Assembly: GCA_036675565.1 (NCBI GenBank)
Contig: JAKFER010000047.1
Location: forward strand, 62,001 to 126,000
Direction of reading: 5' to 3'
Origin: JACCYQ01 sp036675565
GTDB taxonomy: Bacteria > Bacteroidota > Bacteroidia > Chitinophagales > Chitinophagaceae
Length of the DNA stretch: 64,000 nucleotides
The translations under genes and the position numbers were made by a program. This document shows, piece by piece, positions 51,453-61,138 of the stretch (its first letter is position 1; the number at the start of each line of letters is the position of its first letter). Under the pieces are notes generated by a model. The model did no database searches. It saw only the letters and a program-made list of their open reading frames with translations, and had not been told where the DNA came from.

Positions 51453-52475
51453 TTATTGATACACCCGCACATAATCAACTTCCATAGCCGCATTATTAAA
51501 TGCAGCGTCTACCGGACCGGGCCAGTTTCCACCCAAAGCCACATTCAGGATAATAAAAAATTCCTGGTTAAAAGGCAGGGTTGCACTGTTTGTAAATGTG
51601 TAGAACACTACATCGTCTACAGAAAATTTAATGGACCCGGGAGTCCATTCGGCAGCGTATTTATGAAATGCTGTTGTGGCATTTGTAATGGTTGTTGATC
51701 CTCCCACACTATTACCACCAGAATGTTCCGGGTAATGTAAGGTGCTGTGGATTTTATTTAGTTCCCGGCCCAGGTGTTCCATGATATCTATTTCACCACT
51801 GGCGGGCCATCCAACAGTAGAAAAATTATTTCCCAGCATCCATATAGCGGGCCAGGTTCCAACACCGGCAGGCAACTTTGCCCTTACTTCAATCTTTCCA
51901 TACTTAAATGCATATTTTCCTTTTGTAAGTAACCTTGCGGAAGTAAATTCACTGCCACTAAAATTCTCTCTTTTAGCCATTATTTTTAAAGTGCCATCAG
52001 ATACAATAACATTTTCAGCCCTGTTGGTATAATACTGCAATTCATTATTCCCCCAACCACCGGCACCAAGATCGTAACCCCATTTTGCAGCATCCGGTGC
52101 ACCAGCTGTTTCAAATTCATCAGTCCAAACCAACGTCCTTTCTTTTTGTATGGCAACAGTTATTGATTTGGAAATACTTTGATTCGTACTGTTTTTCGCT
52201 ACAACTGTAACAGTATATGTGGCAGATGCAGTGTATGTATGCGTCACTACACCATTTGCACTTACCTGGTTACTGCCATCACCAAAATCAAAAAGATAAA
52301 CTACCGCATTGGTAGCAGTCGCCGTAAAAGAAACATTGCCGCTGTTATCTGTACTGACTACTGCATTGATATTAAGATTTGCCGGGGGACTAACCTCAGT
52401 ACCACCGGATGATTTTTTATCGCATGCTGAGGTGACAAAAACAAATGCTATTAAAAAGCTTAAAACTGGTTTCAT
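51453..52475 (-). CDS. GH16-family endo-beta-glucanase lipoprotein with PKD domain
   Basis: The 340-residue protein has a lipoprotein signal peptide (VTSAC, Cys18), a PKD domain (about 30-110: YLFDFGDGSNQVSANGVVTH then YTASATYTVTV), and a GH16 jelly-roll (about 113-340). The catalytic motif EIDIMEH places nucleophile Glu228, assisting Asp230 and acid/base Glu233; the extra Met is the bulged form of laminarinase/lichenase-type GH16 (beta-1,3 or mixed beta-1,3/1,4 glucan). WPAIWMLG is also typical. It heads a three-enzyme unit with the two GH30 genes; a terminator upstream separates it from the SusCD operon. Confidence 0.94.
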   Translation of the reverse strand: MKPVLSFLIAFVFVTSACDKKSSGGTEVSPPANLNINAVVSTDNSGNVSFTATATNAVVYLFDFGDGSNQVSANGVVTHTYTASATYTVTVVAKNSTNQSISKSITVAIQKERTLVWTDEFETAGAPDAAKWGYDLGAGGWGNNELQYYTNRAENVIVSDGTLKIMAKRENFSGSEFTSARLLTKGKYAFKYGKIEVRAKLPAGVGTWPAIWMLGNNFSTVGWPASGEIDIMEHLGRELNKIHSTLHYPEHSGGNSVGGSTTITNATTAFHKYAAEWTPGSIKFSVDDVVFYTFTNSATLPFNQEFFIILNVALGGNWPGPVDAAFNNAAMEVDYVRVYQ

Positions 52476-52552
52476 ATTTTTATTTATTATACAGCATTTG
52501 GAATGGTTATAATTTCATCCCTGTTGGAGATAAGTTTTATTGATGATCAATC

Positions 52553-52592
52553 CAGAAAAAATAAAAGGAGGAGATAAACCCTCCTCCTTTTA
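52553..52592 (-). terminator. Terminator between the SusCD operon and the hydrolase genes
   Basis: AAAAGGAGGAG (52563-52573) pairs with CTCCTCCTTTT (52581-52591) around ATAAACC. On the minus strand a TTTTATTTTTT tract follows. It ends, or partly attenuates, the susC-susD-lipoprotein transcript. Confidence 0.8.
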
Positions 52593-52641
52593 AACTAATA
52601 AAAACACAAAGTGAAAAATGTACCTGTATTGTTTGGGTTCA

Positions 52642-53568
52642 TTACTGCGCCTTTAATTTGAGATACCAGGCATTGCCGGTTTCAGTTCCCCTAACTCTTA
52701 AATACATAGTTGTTGGAGTGATAGACAAAATTTCGTATTCTTTTTGCACGGCTCCATAACCAATAAAGGTGGTGTTACCTGCTAACTGAATACTTGTACT
52801 GGTAGATACTGAAGAAGAAACACCGCTGCTGGATGGAACAAAACTAAAGTTTGAAGTGCCGCCTGCATATGGATAACATCCTTCATCACCTGATGCTGGT
52901 ATGCCGGGTAATGTTGTTAAAGCACCTGTTTTGGTGAAAGCCCCATCGGGTGTGTTAGTCTGCAAAGTATAATTGTTTCCTGTTTGTTTGAAAACATAAC
53001 TGGCAGAATAAAAGCATGCACAGCAAGATGATTTTTCAAATGGTCCACCAGCCCACCATTCTGGTGTAACTGAAGCTGCATTCCATGGACCTACACCAAA
53101 GTGACCAGCCAAAGGTTCATCAACAATCCAGGTTTTAGATCCGGTACCGACTAAGTTGGAAACGATCTCCGGATCAGGTATAAAATTACTTTTTACAGAG
53201 ATGTCTTTGGTGATGGTAGATGAACTTCCACCCTTACCATAAACAACCGCAGTGATTGTATAATTATTTACACCTTCTGTGGTATACTTATGTGTGATGG
53301 TTCCTGTTGGTAAAAAAACCAAATCAACAGGAGTATTTGCGTCAAAATCAACTTTGTAAGAAATCGCATTGTCCGCGGTAACCGTTATTTCTACATCGCC
53401 AGAGCCATCACCATTGGGATTAGCGGCATCTTGTCCTGCAATAACAGTATTTATCTGGAGATTGGTTGGTGGTGTTAAATCACCAAACGAATACTCCTTT
53501 TTTTCGCAGCTGATAAAAACAAGGATCAGCATGGCAATGGCTAAAAGAGGTTTAAATGTGTTATTCAT
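52642..53568 (-). CDS. Surface lipoprotein with PKD-like domain (SusE/SusF position)
   Basis: The 308-residue protein has a lipoprotein signal peptide (VFISC, Cys21), a PKD-like beta domain (about 34-125) and a C-terminal domain with TWIVDEPLAGHFGVGP, EWWAGGPF and a Cys-rich KSSCCACFYSAS (Cys182, 183, 185), then Ser-rich linkers. No catalytic motif. In PULs, the genes after susD usually encode surface glycan-binding proteins, so a role in holding the beta-glucan is likely by position. The GHFGVGP pattern is one I associate with such lipoproteins, but the family name is not recalled with certainty. Confidence 0.82.
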   Translation of the reverse strand: MNNTFKPLLAIAMLILVFISCEKKEYSFGDLTPPTNLQINTVIAGQDAANPNGDGSGDVEITVTADNAISYKVDFDANTPVDLVFLPTGTITHKYTTEGVNNYTITAVVYGKGGSSSTITKDISVKSNFIPDPEIVSNLVGTGSKTWIVDEPLAGHFGVGPWNAASVTPEWWAGGPFEKSSCCACFYSASYVFKQTGNNYTLQTNTPDGAFTKTGALTTLPGIPASGDEGCYPYAGGTSNFSFVPSSSGVSSSVSTSTSIQLAGNTTFIGYGAVQKEYEILSITPTTMYLRVRGTETGNAWYLKLKAQ

Positions 53569-53580
53569 TAGTTTATGTTT

Positions 53581-54666
53581 TTAATTAGTTAGTCTGAAAT
53601 TATCCAGGTAAATCGTTTCACCGGCACCGTTAGCCGCATCATTAAAACGCAATACCAGTTGTGTAAACCTTGCAGTTGCAGGAATAGCAGCGTTTGAACT
53701 AAAATCAAATTCTAATTCTTCCCACTGCCCGGATTTTGTTATTGCTGTTTTAACTACTGCACCCCATGGATTGGCGTCGGAAGTACCCACAGCCCATTCT
53801 AATTCAACATTCAATTTCTTGCCTACATTGGCCACATCGGGATTATAAACCATCACTTTAATTTTTTTCCCTTGTGCAAAATTGATAGGAATATTTAAAG
53901 GACTATATGTACCACTCCATGATGGAGCACCAATGGGTTTAAAATATTTACCCACCATATCACTGGTATTTATACCGCCTTTAGCAGGATTTGCAACTTT
54001 AGAAAACTGGACATCTCCAAAAGTTCCAAAGAAATAATCCATGGTTGGACTTTCAAATGACAATGGGAAACCAAATAGGGTTTTGGTTGCCTGTGTTGTT
54101 GCTGCGCCGCCGCTTTGTGCAACCACTTTCAATTCGTAAGGTCCACCCGCTGGATAAATTTTCGCCGGAAGTGTTTGTCCAACCGCTAATGGAGTACCTA
54201 CTTCATTAGCAACATCACCATAATAGACTAAAAATGAATTGGCATACAATGCGGATGCACTCACCCGCATATCGCTTTCAATTTTAATTTCTAAATTTTC
54301 CGGTGCCCTGTATGTTAACTGCAATGGATATGAATTGGCAGTTGTTTTGCCGGCTATATCCGTAGTTGTAATGTTTACAGTATAACTTCCTTCCGGATAA
54401 ACATGCAATGCAGTGTGACCAGGCTTTATGGTTTCAGATGCAGAACCATGTCCAAAATCAATAGTGAATGATGATGCACCTTCACCTGTAGGCGTAATTT
54501 TTACGACACCTGAATTATCATCACTGATATCAAAAATACTTGCCAGGTTCGATGTACTGGAAGCATTCAGAAAAGAAAGATCATCATCAATCCCTTCCTG
54601 TTTACTGCAGCTGATGGCAATAATGACCAGTAATCCTAAGCTGATTATTAAATTTATTTTCTTCAT
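53581..54666 (-). CDS. Surface lipoprotein with PKD-like and carbohydrate-binding-like domains
   Basis: The 361-residue protein has a lipoprotein signal peptide (IAISC, Cys20), a PKD-type domain (about 40-120: FTIDFGHGSASETIKPGHTA then YPEGSYTVNITTTD), a second beta domain, and a C-terminal jelly-roll-like region (about 215-361) ending ETIYLDNFRLTN, a pattern common to carbohydrate-binding modules. Thirteen bases separate it from susD upstream and twelve from the next lipoprotein. It probably serves as a surface glycan-binding protein of this PUL; no enzymatic motif was found. Confidence 0.83.
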   Translation of the reverse strand: MKKINLIISLGLLVIIAISCSKQEGIDDDLSFLNASSTSNLASIFDISDDNSGVVKITPTGEGASSFTIDFGHGSASETIKPGHTALHVYPEGSYTVNITTTDIAGKTTANSYPLQLTYRAPENLEIKIESDMRVSASALYANSFLVYYGDVANEVGTPLAVGQTLPAKIYPAGGPYELKVVAQSGGAATTQATKTLFGFPLSFESPTMDYFFGTFGDVQFSKVANPAKGGINTSDMVGKYFKPIGAPSWSGTYSPLNIPINFAQGKKIKVMVYNPDVANVGKKLNVELEWAVGTSDANPWGAVVKTAITKSGQWEELEFDFSSNAAIPATARFTQLVLRFNDAANGAGETIYLDNFRLTN

Positions 54667-54679
54667 TTTACTTTATTTC

Positions 54680-56197
54680 TTATTGATAATTCGGGTTTTG
54701 AACCAATAGGGTACCTTGTAATTCGTCGAAAGGAATGGGGAAGATTTCATTTTTGCCAGCTACAAATCCCCTGCTTCCTAATACCGTAGCTGCATCACCC
54801 CATCTAACTAAATCGAAAAACCGGTGACCTTCTCCAGCTAATTCCAGCCTGCGTTCTTCTTTAATGGCTGTCATAGAAACGGGTATAGATGGCAATCCAA
54901 CCCTGGCCCTAACGGCATCTAACAACGCCTGTGCTCTTGTGCCAGTTCCACCCAAAGCCTCTGCTTCCATTAAATAAGTATCAGCCAAACGAATGATGTA
55001 AGTGTTTTGGCGGAAGTTTAATTCCTGTGCACCACCACCCGTTCTGACATCAGATTGTCTTGGCAAAAATTTATTCAGAAAATACCCGGTGTTCTGGTAA
55101 CCTTCAATATAATCCGCATGACCGGCAGCTTTAAGTGCTTTCAGATCGAAAACGGTCGCATTAAATCTTGGATCATTTTTGATGAAGTCATAAAAATCCT
55201 GTGTGAATACATTAAAGCTCCAGCCTGATGGAAGATCTGGTGCTGGTGAACCCGCAGGTTTTGAATAGCTTCTTGGTCCTACCATTACGTTAACGGAATT
55301 GCCTTCGTCATTGGCTCCTCCCCACCATCCCCAATCAGAATTACCTGCACTGGTATGTGAAGCTTCCAGGATAGACTCACTGTTAAACTTATTACCCGTT
55401 ACCCATAAGTCGCTAAAATTATCTAACAAGTCGTAACCATATTGGCTTGGTTGTCCCGGAACAGGTCCGTTAACTTCTGCAAATTGTGCAGCTGCCTGAG
55501 AATTCTTTCCCTGGTATAAAAGAACTTTACCTAACAATGCCTGTGCTGCTCCTTTAGTGAAACGACCTGCTTCTGTTGCAGCCGGAACAGTAGGAGGTAA
55601 AGCTGTGATTGCTTCGGTTAAATCCATTTCAATCTGTGCATACACCGCTTCGGGTGCTGCCTGTGTAACCTCGTAGATATTGGTGGCCGTCAATGGTTCT
55701 AAAAGCAATGGCACATTTTTAAACATTCTAACCAGGTTAAAATAAGATAGTGCCCTGAGTGCTTTTGCTTCAGCCTCAAACCTTGCCTTTAATGTAGCAT
55801 CCATGTCTGTATCAGGTAATTTTTGCAGCAGTGTATTGGCTTTAAAAATCCCCTGGTAATGATCGTTCCAAAAACTGCCAGGCATGATCTGCGCATTCAG
55901 CGTGTAATTGGAAAATCCTTGTATGCCTGCACCATCTGTTGGTCCGCCACCACCTGCATAATGATCATCAGATCCTGCATTCATCATCGTGATCATGTTT
56001 TCAAAACCACCTGAATTTTTTCGCAGTACATCATATACGCCAACCAATGCACCAAATGCCTGTGTTTGGTCTTTGTAATAATTCGCCGTTAGAAACTGAC
56101 CCTGCGGTTCAATATCTACAAAGTCTTTGCTGCAGGATGCGAATGAGCATATCATTGCCCCGGCAATCAGTAAATATTTATTTTTCATCATTTTCAT
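54680..56197 (-). CDS. SusD/RagB-family glycan-binding lipoprotein of the PUL
   Basis: The 505-residue protein has a lipoprotein signal peptide (SFASC, Cys22) followed by SKDFVDIEPQGQF and Y-rich helices of the classical SusD family (RagB/SusD), with tetratricopeptide-like repeats (about 70-320) and the C-terminal IKEERRLELAGEGHRFFDLVRWGDA signature (spanning two stretches). It should bind oligosaccharides at the surface and close the SusC barrel encoded 39 bases upstream. The start may be any of the closely spaced ATG codons (MKMMKNK). It differs in type from the two SusD proteins near the left end. Confidence 0.94.
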   Translation of the reverse strand: MKMMKNKYLLIAGAMICSFASCSKDFVDIEPQGQFLTANYYKDQTQAFGALVGVYDVLRKNSGGFENMITMMNAGSDDHYAGGGGPTDGAGIQGFSNYTLNAQIMPGSFWNDHYQGIFKANTLLQKLPDTDMDATLKARFEAEAKALRALSYFNLVRMFKNVPLLLEPLTATNIYEVTQAAPEAVYAQIEMDLTEAITALPPTVPAATEAGRFTKGAAQALLGKVLLYQGKNSQAAAQFAEVNGPVPGQPSQYGYDLLDNFSDLWVTGNKFNSESILEASHTSAGNSDWGWWGGANDEGNSVNVMVGPRSYSKPAGSPAPDLPSGWSFNVFTQDFYDFIKNDPRFNATVFDLKALKAAGHADYIEGYQNTGYFLNKFLPRQSDVRTGGGAQELNFRQNTYIIRLADTYLMEAEALGGTGTRAQALLDAVRARVGLPSIPVSMTAIKEERRLELAGEGHRFFDLVRWGDAATVLGSRGFVAGKNEIFPIPFDELQGTLLVQNPNYQ

Positions 56198-56236
56198 TTC
56201 AATGTTTTTAAATAATTAAACTTTAATGCACCTGGT

Positions 56237-59200
56237 TTAAAAATTCAACTGTAAACCAGCCAGGATAGAACGTGCCTGCGGATATATTCCTTTATCAATT
56301 CCAAAAACACCACCACCAATTTCTGGATCATAACCAGTGTAATCAGTTAAGGTGAATAAATTTTCAGATGTTACATATATACGTAAACTGCTTGCACCAA
56401 TTTTTGATACCAGGCTGTTGTCGAATGTGTAACCTAACTGAACAACTTTCAATCTTAAATAATCTCCTTTCTCCAAATAGAAATCAGACATGTTTCCAAA
56501 ATTGCCATTTGCATCGCTGGTTGAAAGTCTTGGAAATGTATTAGATGTTCCTTCGCCGGTCCAGCGACTTAATGCTTTGGTTTGATAATTTGCATTTCCG
56601 ATATCTAACCTGCGTAAACCCTGGAAAATTTTATTACCAGCTGCTCCCTGTCCAAATACCATCACATCAAAACCTTTATAAGCAGCATTTAATGTTAAAC
56701 CAAAAGTATATTTTGGAATGCTTGAACCTAAATTGGTTTTGTCATCTTCGGTAATGGATCCATCACCATTTACATCTACCCAACGAAAATCACCAGGAAC
56801 TGCTTCAGGTTGAATCATGTTACCACCTGAATTTTTGTGGTTATTGATTTCTGCCATGTTTTGAAATATTCCGGCAGTTTTATAGCCATAGAAATAGTTG
56901 AATGGTTGTCCAACCTCAATTCTTGTTACAGCACCCATGGATTGGAAGCCTGCTCCACCAGGAATAAAGTCAGCATCAGTATCTACTAAAGTCACTTCAT
57001 TTTTTAAATAAGCAACATTTCCATTAGCTGAGAAGGTAACTTCTCCAAAAGTTTTGCGATAACCTAATTCCAGTTCAACACCGCTGTTTTCCATATCTGC
57101 AATATTGCCAACAGGAGCTGATGATACACCTACATAACCCGGTATACGGATGGGCCGTAAAATGCCTGAAGTAACTTTTTTGTAAAAGTCCATGGTAATA
57201 TTGAAGTTGCGTAAGAAAGTTGCATCAAAACCAATATTAGCCTGCGAAGTTTCTTCCCAACGCAAATCAGGGTTGTCAAGAGATGTTGGTGCATATCCTG
57301 TTGTTATTGTGCCGGAATTGCCAATGGTGTAATTAAATCCACCAGCAACTGTAGAAAGATAACCAAAGTCACGAATGGCATCATTACCAACAACACCATA
57401 TCCACCTCTTAATTTAAATGTATTCACTACATCATTAAACGTCCAGAAATCTTCTTCAGACACATTCCATCCTAAAGAGAATGAAGGGAAATAACCATAT
57501 TTGTTATTCAAACCAAACCTGGATGAACCATCCCGGCGAAGTATACCTGTAAATAAATATTTTCCCTGGAAGTTATAATTCACCCGGCCGAACAAAGAAG
57601 ATAATTTATGATTGGTAAAATCATATCCTCCTGATGTTCTGTCTGCCTGTGGAATATCGAAGTTGAAAGAAGCATCTTCATAACTGGTAATGGGCAGGTT
57701 AAACAAAGTAATTGAAGACCCTCCGCCATTATTCTCTACATATGCTCCCTGGCCTAATAAAACACTGAAATCATGTTCGCCAAATTTTTTAGCGAATGAG
57801 ATTGTATTTTCAATATTCCAGTTGAAGGTGTTATTGTTGTTTTTGCCGTAATTATTTTTAAGTACAGAATTGGTTGAACTTAAGAAAAACACCGGTGTAA
57901 AATATTGATCGCCCCAAAATGCCAGTTTGCCACCTACAGAAGATCTAACCTTGATTTCTTTTGTAATGGCAGCTTCTAAATAAGCATTACCAATCAAATC
58001 ATCAGACCAGTTATAATTTCCTAGCCTGGTTTGGATATATGCCATTGGGTTTGTCATTTCCTGGCCTACGATAGAAGATATACCATAAGGATTACCGTTA
58101 GCATCCCTGATCACCGGGTTTACACTGTATGGCGCTGAGTTTGCAACAACAGGATCCGTAACGATCAATGGTGTAATAGGATCAAGATTGATTGCAGAAC
58201 TTAAAGGACCACCATATTCGCTATTTGTATTACCCAGGCCAACACCTTTCTGGTGTGAGTATCCTAAGGTTTGGCCAAAGGTGAAAATATTGGAGATTTT
58301 ATGGGTTGAATTTAAACGGATACTATGCCTTGTAAAATTGGAAATATCAGTAGCTACAATTCCTTCCTGGTCCTGTAAACCAAACGAAAGGTAAAAAGTT
58401 GACCTTTCATTACCACCACTTAAACTGATTTCATGAGAGAACCTGCGGGCATTATTATTAAAAATATGATCCTGCCAGTCCGTTCCTTTACCTAGAACAC
58501 TCAGGTCCGGGAACATTATATTTCCACCACCACCAAGCGATCTTTCATTTAACAATGCGCCATACTGCGTAGCATTTAACAGATCCAGCACTCTTGCCGG
58601 TTGCGAAACACCATAAAAACCGTTATAGCTTACATTAATCTTTCCGGCTTTACCTTTTTTGGTGGTTACCAAAATAACACCAGTGGCAGCCCTTGTTCCG
58701 TATATAGCTGCAGATGTTGCATCTTTCAAAACTTCTATAGATTCTATATCGGCTTGGTTAAGATAACCCATGGCACCCTGGTCTACAATTACACCATCAA
58801 CAACCCATAACGGGTCATTGCCTCCGCCAAAAGTTGTGATACCTCTCACTCTTATTGTTGAAGGAGCACCGGGCTGACCAGAATTCTGCAAAATGGTAAC
58901 ACCAGATACACGTCCCTGCAGTGCTTGTTCAATACGACCGTTCGGAACTTTTTCCAGGTCCTTAGCCCTCACACTGGAAATAGCACCTGTAACCAAACTT
59001 TTCTTTTGTGTACCGTAACCAACTACCACAACTTGTTCACCAATTGATACGGCAGGTAAAAGCTGTATAGTAATTGAAGTTTGGTCACCAATATTTACTT
59101 CTTTTTCTTCGAAACCTATATATGAGATGACTAAAATTGAATTAGGTTCTGCTTCAATGGTGAATTCTCCATTCGAATTTGTTTGCGTACCGTTTGTAGT

Positions 59201-59677
59201 ACCTTTTACCAACACACTGGCACCTGCTAACGGCTGGCCCGTATCATCCGTAATCTTACCTGTAATGATAGCAGCAACGGATTCAATGGCTGCTGAGGTA
59301 TTGATTACGGAAACTTCTTTTCTCTTTACGATAATTGTTTTTTCAGAAATCGTATAATCTAACGGCTGGTTTTTAAAACAAACATTCAGCACATCTTCAA
59401 CACTTGCGTTTTTTACATTAACCGAAACTCTTTTTGCTTCTTTCAATACTTCATCAGCATAAAAGAACTGGTAGCCAGTTTGTTTCCTGATCTCTTCAAA
59501 AACTTTTTGAAGAGAAATATTATTTTGATTCAAGGATACCTTTTGAGCGTAACCTTTTGCGCTTACCTGCAGGCAGGCAGCAACTAATAAAATCGTAGTG
59601 AGTTTCATGATCCGGAAGATTTTTTTATTAAAATCTACCTTTTTAAAACCCGATTTCAATTGAGCAGTTAAATACAT
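56237..59677 (-). CDS. SusC-type TonB-dependent transporter with STN signalling domain
   Basis: The 1146-residue protein has an N-terminal STN/secretin-like domain (about 46-120: QKVSLNQNNISLQKVFEEI, TGYQFFYADEVLK), which contacts FecR, then a carboxypeptidase-regulatory-like domain (about 136-210), the TonB-box-like EQVVVVGYGTQKKSLV, plug and barrel ending in GLQLNF. It takes up the oligosaccharide and transmits substrate binding to the FecR/sigma pair encoded just upstream. Start 59677 includes an N-extension typical of Chitinophagaceae; MKLTTILLVAACLQVSAKG, starting at 59608, is the signal peptide and an alternative start. Confidence 0.94.
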   Translation of the reverse strand: MYLTAQLKSGFKKVDFNKKIFRIMKLTTILLVAACLQVSAKGYAQKVSLNQNNISLQKVFEEIRKQTGYQFFYADEVLKEAKRVSVNVKNASVEDVLNVCFKNQPLDYTISEKTIIVKRKEVSVINTSAAIESVAAIITGKITDDTGQPLAGASVLVKGTTNGTQTNSNGEFTIEAEPNSILVISYIGFEEKEVNIGDQTSITIQLLPAVSIGEQVVVVGYGTQKKSLVTGAISSVRAKDLEKVPNGRIEQALQGRVSGVTILQNSGQPGAPSTIRVRGITTFGGGNDPLWVVDGVIVDQGAMGYLNQADIESIEVLKDATSAAIYGTRAATGVILVTTKKGKAGKINVSYNGFYGVSQPARVLDLLNATQYGALLNERSLGGGGNIMFPDLSVLGKGTDWQDHIFNNNARRFSHEISLSGGNERSTFYLSFGLQDQEGIVATDISNFTRHSIRLNSTHKISNIFTFGQTLGYSHQKGVGLGNTNSEYGGPLSSAINLDPITPLIVTDPVVANSAPYSVNPVIRDANGNPYGISSIVGQEMTNPMAYIQTRLGNYNWSDDLIGNAYLEAAITKEIKVRSSVGGKLAFWGDQYFTPVFFLSSTNSVLKNNYGKNNNNTFNWNIENTISFAKKFGEHDFSVLLGQGAYVENNGGGSSITLFNLPITSYEDASFNFDIPQADRTSGGYDFTNHKLSSLFGRVNYNFQGKYLFTGILRRDGSSRFGLNNKYGYFPSFSLGWNVSEEDFWTFNDVVNTFKLRGGYGVVGNDAIRDFGYLSTVAGGFNYTIGNSGTITTGYAPTSLDNPDLRWEETSQANIGFDATFLRNFNITMDFYKKVTSGILRPIRIPGYVGVSSAPVGNIADMENSGVELELGYRKTFGEVTFSANGNVAYLKNEVTLVDTDADFIPGGAGFQSMGAVTRIEVGQPFNYFYGYKTAGIFQNMAEINNHKNSGGNMIQPEAVPGDFRWVDVNGDGSITEDDKTNLGSSIPKYTFGLTLNAAYKGFDVMVFGQGAAGNKIFQGLRRLDIGNANYQTKALSRWTGEGTSNTFPRLSTSDANGNFGNMSDFYLEKGDYLRLKVVQLGYTFDNSLVSKIGASSLRIYVTSENLFTLTDYTGYDPEIGGGVFGIDKGIYPQARSILAGLQLNF

Positions 59678-59716
59678 AGTTTATTTGTTTGTATAATAAT
59701 GAATGAAGTCTGGCAG

Positions 59717-59788
59717 TTGCCGTTTTCCGCTGCTAACGGTAATGGCAGTACGTTTTTTATGAATCGCTATCCATCCCTGCCGGATGGG
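59717..59788. promoter_or_regulatory. Two hairpins in the susC leader
   Basis: TTGCCGTT (59717-59724) pairs with AACGGTAA (59735-59742, one G-T pair), and CCATCC pairs with GGATGG (59771-59788 region). Both lie in the 146-base gap between fecR and susC and would fold in the mRNA. No T tract follows. Confidence 0.35.
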
Positions 59789-59823
59789 AATACTGAATAT
59801 TTATAAATCATAATGATTATATT

Positions 59824-61041
59824 TTAATGAGAAACAATAATTTTTCTTCCTTCAATGGTAAAATTTACTTCACCCGTGAGCTCTAATAACTCAAACATTT
59901 TATTGGCATTTTCCGTGCGGGGAAGCTGCCCTGAAAAAGGTGTCTCTACGTAATCTTTATATACAAAGTCCACGTCATACCATCTTGACATTTGTCTTAA
60001 AATAGTTTTCAGATCGGCACTTTTATATTGAAAGCGGCCATTTTTCCAGGCTACAGCTTCTTCTGTGTCGGCATCTTCAATCACATTTATTTTACCATTC
60101 GTATTTATTCCTGCCTGTTGACCAGGTTTTAAAATCCGGGATGTTTGTTTGTCTTTGGCAGGTGATGAAACTTTCACCAATCCTTCAAGCAATGTTGTTT
60201 TTACCTGGTCCTCATCTTCGTAAGCATTTACATTAAAATGAGTCCCCAAAACCTCTATTTCAACACCCTTACCGGTTGTTGCCTGGTGTTTTACAATGAA
60301 TGGCATTTTCTTTTCTTTATTCAGAAGTTGAGGAGCTACTTCAAAGTAGGCTTCGCCTGTTATTTCCACTTTGCGTTCATTACCAATAAATACAACAGGG
60401 AATCGAATGGATGATGCGGCATTTAACCAGACTTTTGAGCCATCTGATAAGGTTACATTATACTGACCACCGCGTGGGGTTGATATTTTATTGTAAAACG
60501 CTTCATCATTTTGCGTTACCTGTTTCCCATTTACGGTATATGCCAGTAATCCATTCCTTAATTTTTGGACTTTGATATTTCCTTGTATGCCAATTGTGCC
60601 GTCTGAAGCGCTATCCAGGACAATGGTAGATCCATCGGCAAGGGTTAAAATTGCCTTGTTACCGCCAGGCGCAATGTCATTTTTAAACTGGGGTTCGCGG
60701 GGAATATTTTTTACAATTTCCTGTTTAGGCGATTTACTTAAGAATATGAAAAAGATACTGGCGGTAACTACAGCAAATACGATTGTTGCTGCAACGCCCA
60801 ATTGTAATTTGCGGCTTGGTTTTACAACTTGGCGGCCATTTTCTTTTTGTAAAGTTTCCTTTAACCTGTCCCTGATTCTTGAAGAAACCTGGAATTTGGA
60901 GTTATCACTGTTTGCGTTTACTTCAACATCTATGTCATTAAATGAATCATACCATTTATCTAACTGGTATTTCTCTTCGGGGGTTGCAGTACCGTTTTGG
61001 AATTTTTCAATCAGTACCAGTATATTGTCTGGAATGTGCAT
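59824..61041 (-). CDS. FecR-family anti-sigma factor
   Basis: The 405-residue inner-membrane protein has a cytoplasmic N-terminus (about 1-78), one membrane helix (LGVAATIVFAVVTASIFFIFL, about 82-102, given in part), and a periplasmic FecR domain (about 185-295: STPRGGQYNVTLSDGSKVWL, then YFEVAP) with a C-terminal DUF4974-like STN-interacting region (about 335-405: LKTILRQMSRWYDVDFVY). It would hold the ECF sigma factor inactive until the SusC STN domain signals. It follows the sigma gene by 97 bases. Confidence 0.94.
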   Translation of the reverse strand: MHIPDNILVLIEKFQNGTATPEEKYQLDKWYDSFNDIDVEVNANSDNSKFQVSSRIRDRLKETLQKENGRQVVKPSRKLQLGVAATIVFAVVTASIFFIFLSKSPKQEIVKNIPREPQFKNDIAPGGNKAILTLADGSTIVLDSASDGTIGIQGNIKVQKLRNGLLAYTVNGKQVTQNDEAFYNKISTPRGGQYNVTLSDGSKVWLNAASSIRFPVVFIGNERKVEITGEAYFEVAPQLLNKEKKMPFIVKHQATTGKGVEIEVLGTHFNVNAYEDEDQVKTTLLEGLVKVSSPAKDKQTSRILKPGQQAGINTNGKINVIEDADTEEAVAWKNGRFQYKSADLKTILRQMSRWYDVDFVYKDYVETPFSGQLPRTENANKMFELLELTGEVNFTIEGRKIIVSH

Positions 61042-61138
61042 ATAGGATAAGTGTGTTGAAGAACACCCAGCACCTATGCGCCATACATTTTTTTTTATTT
61101 AAGGATGTAAATATGGGAATGAGGAGGGAAGTGGCAGA

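Noticed and set aside
51416..51493. Longer N-terminus for the first GH30 gene
   Set aside because: It would overlap GH16 and move the signal peptide to the interior; start at 51415 gives a normal lipoprotein signal.
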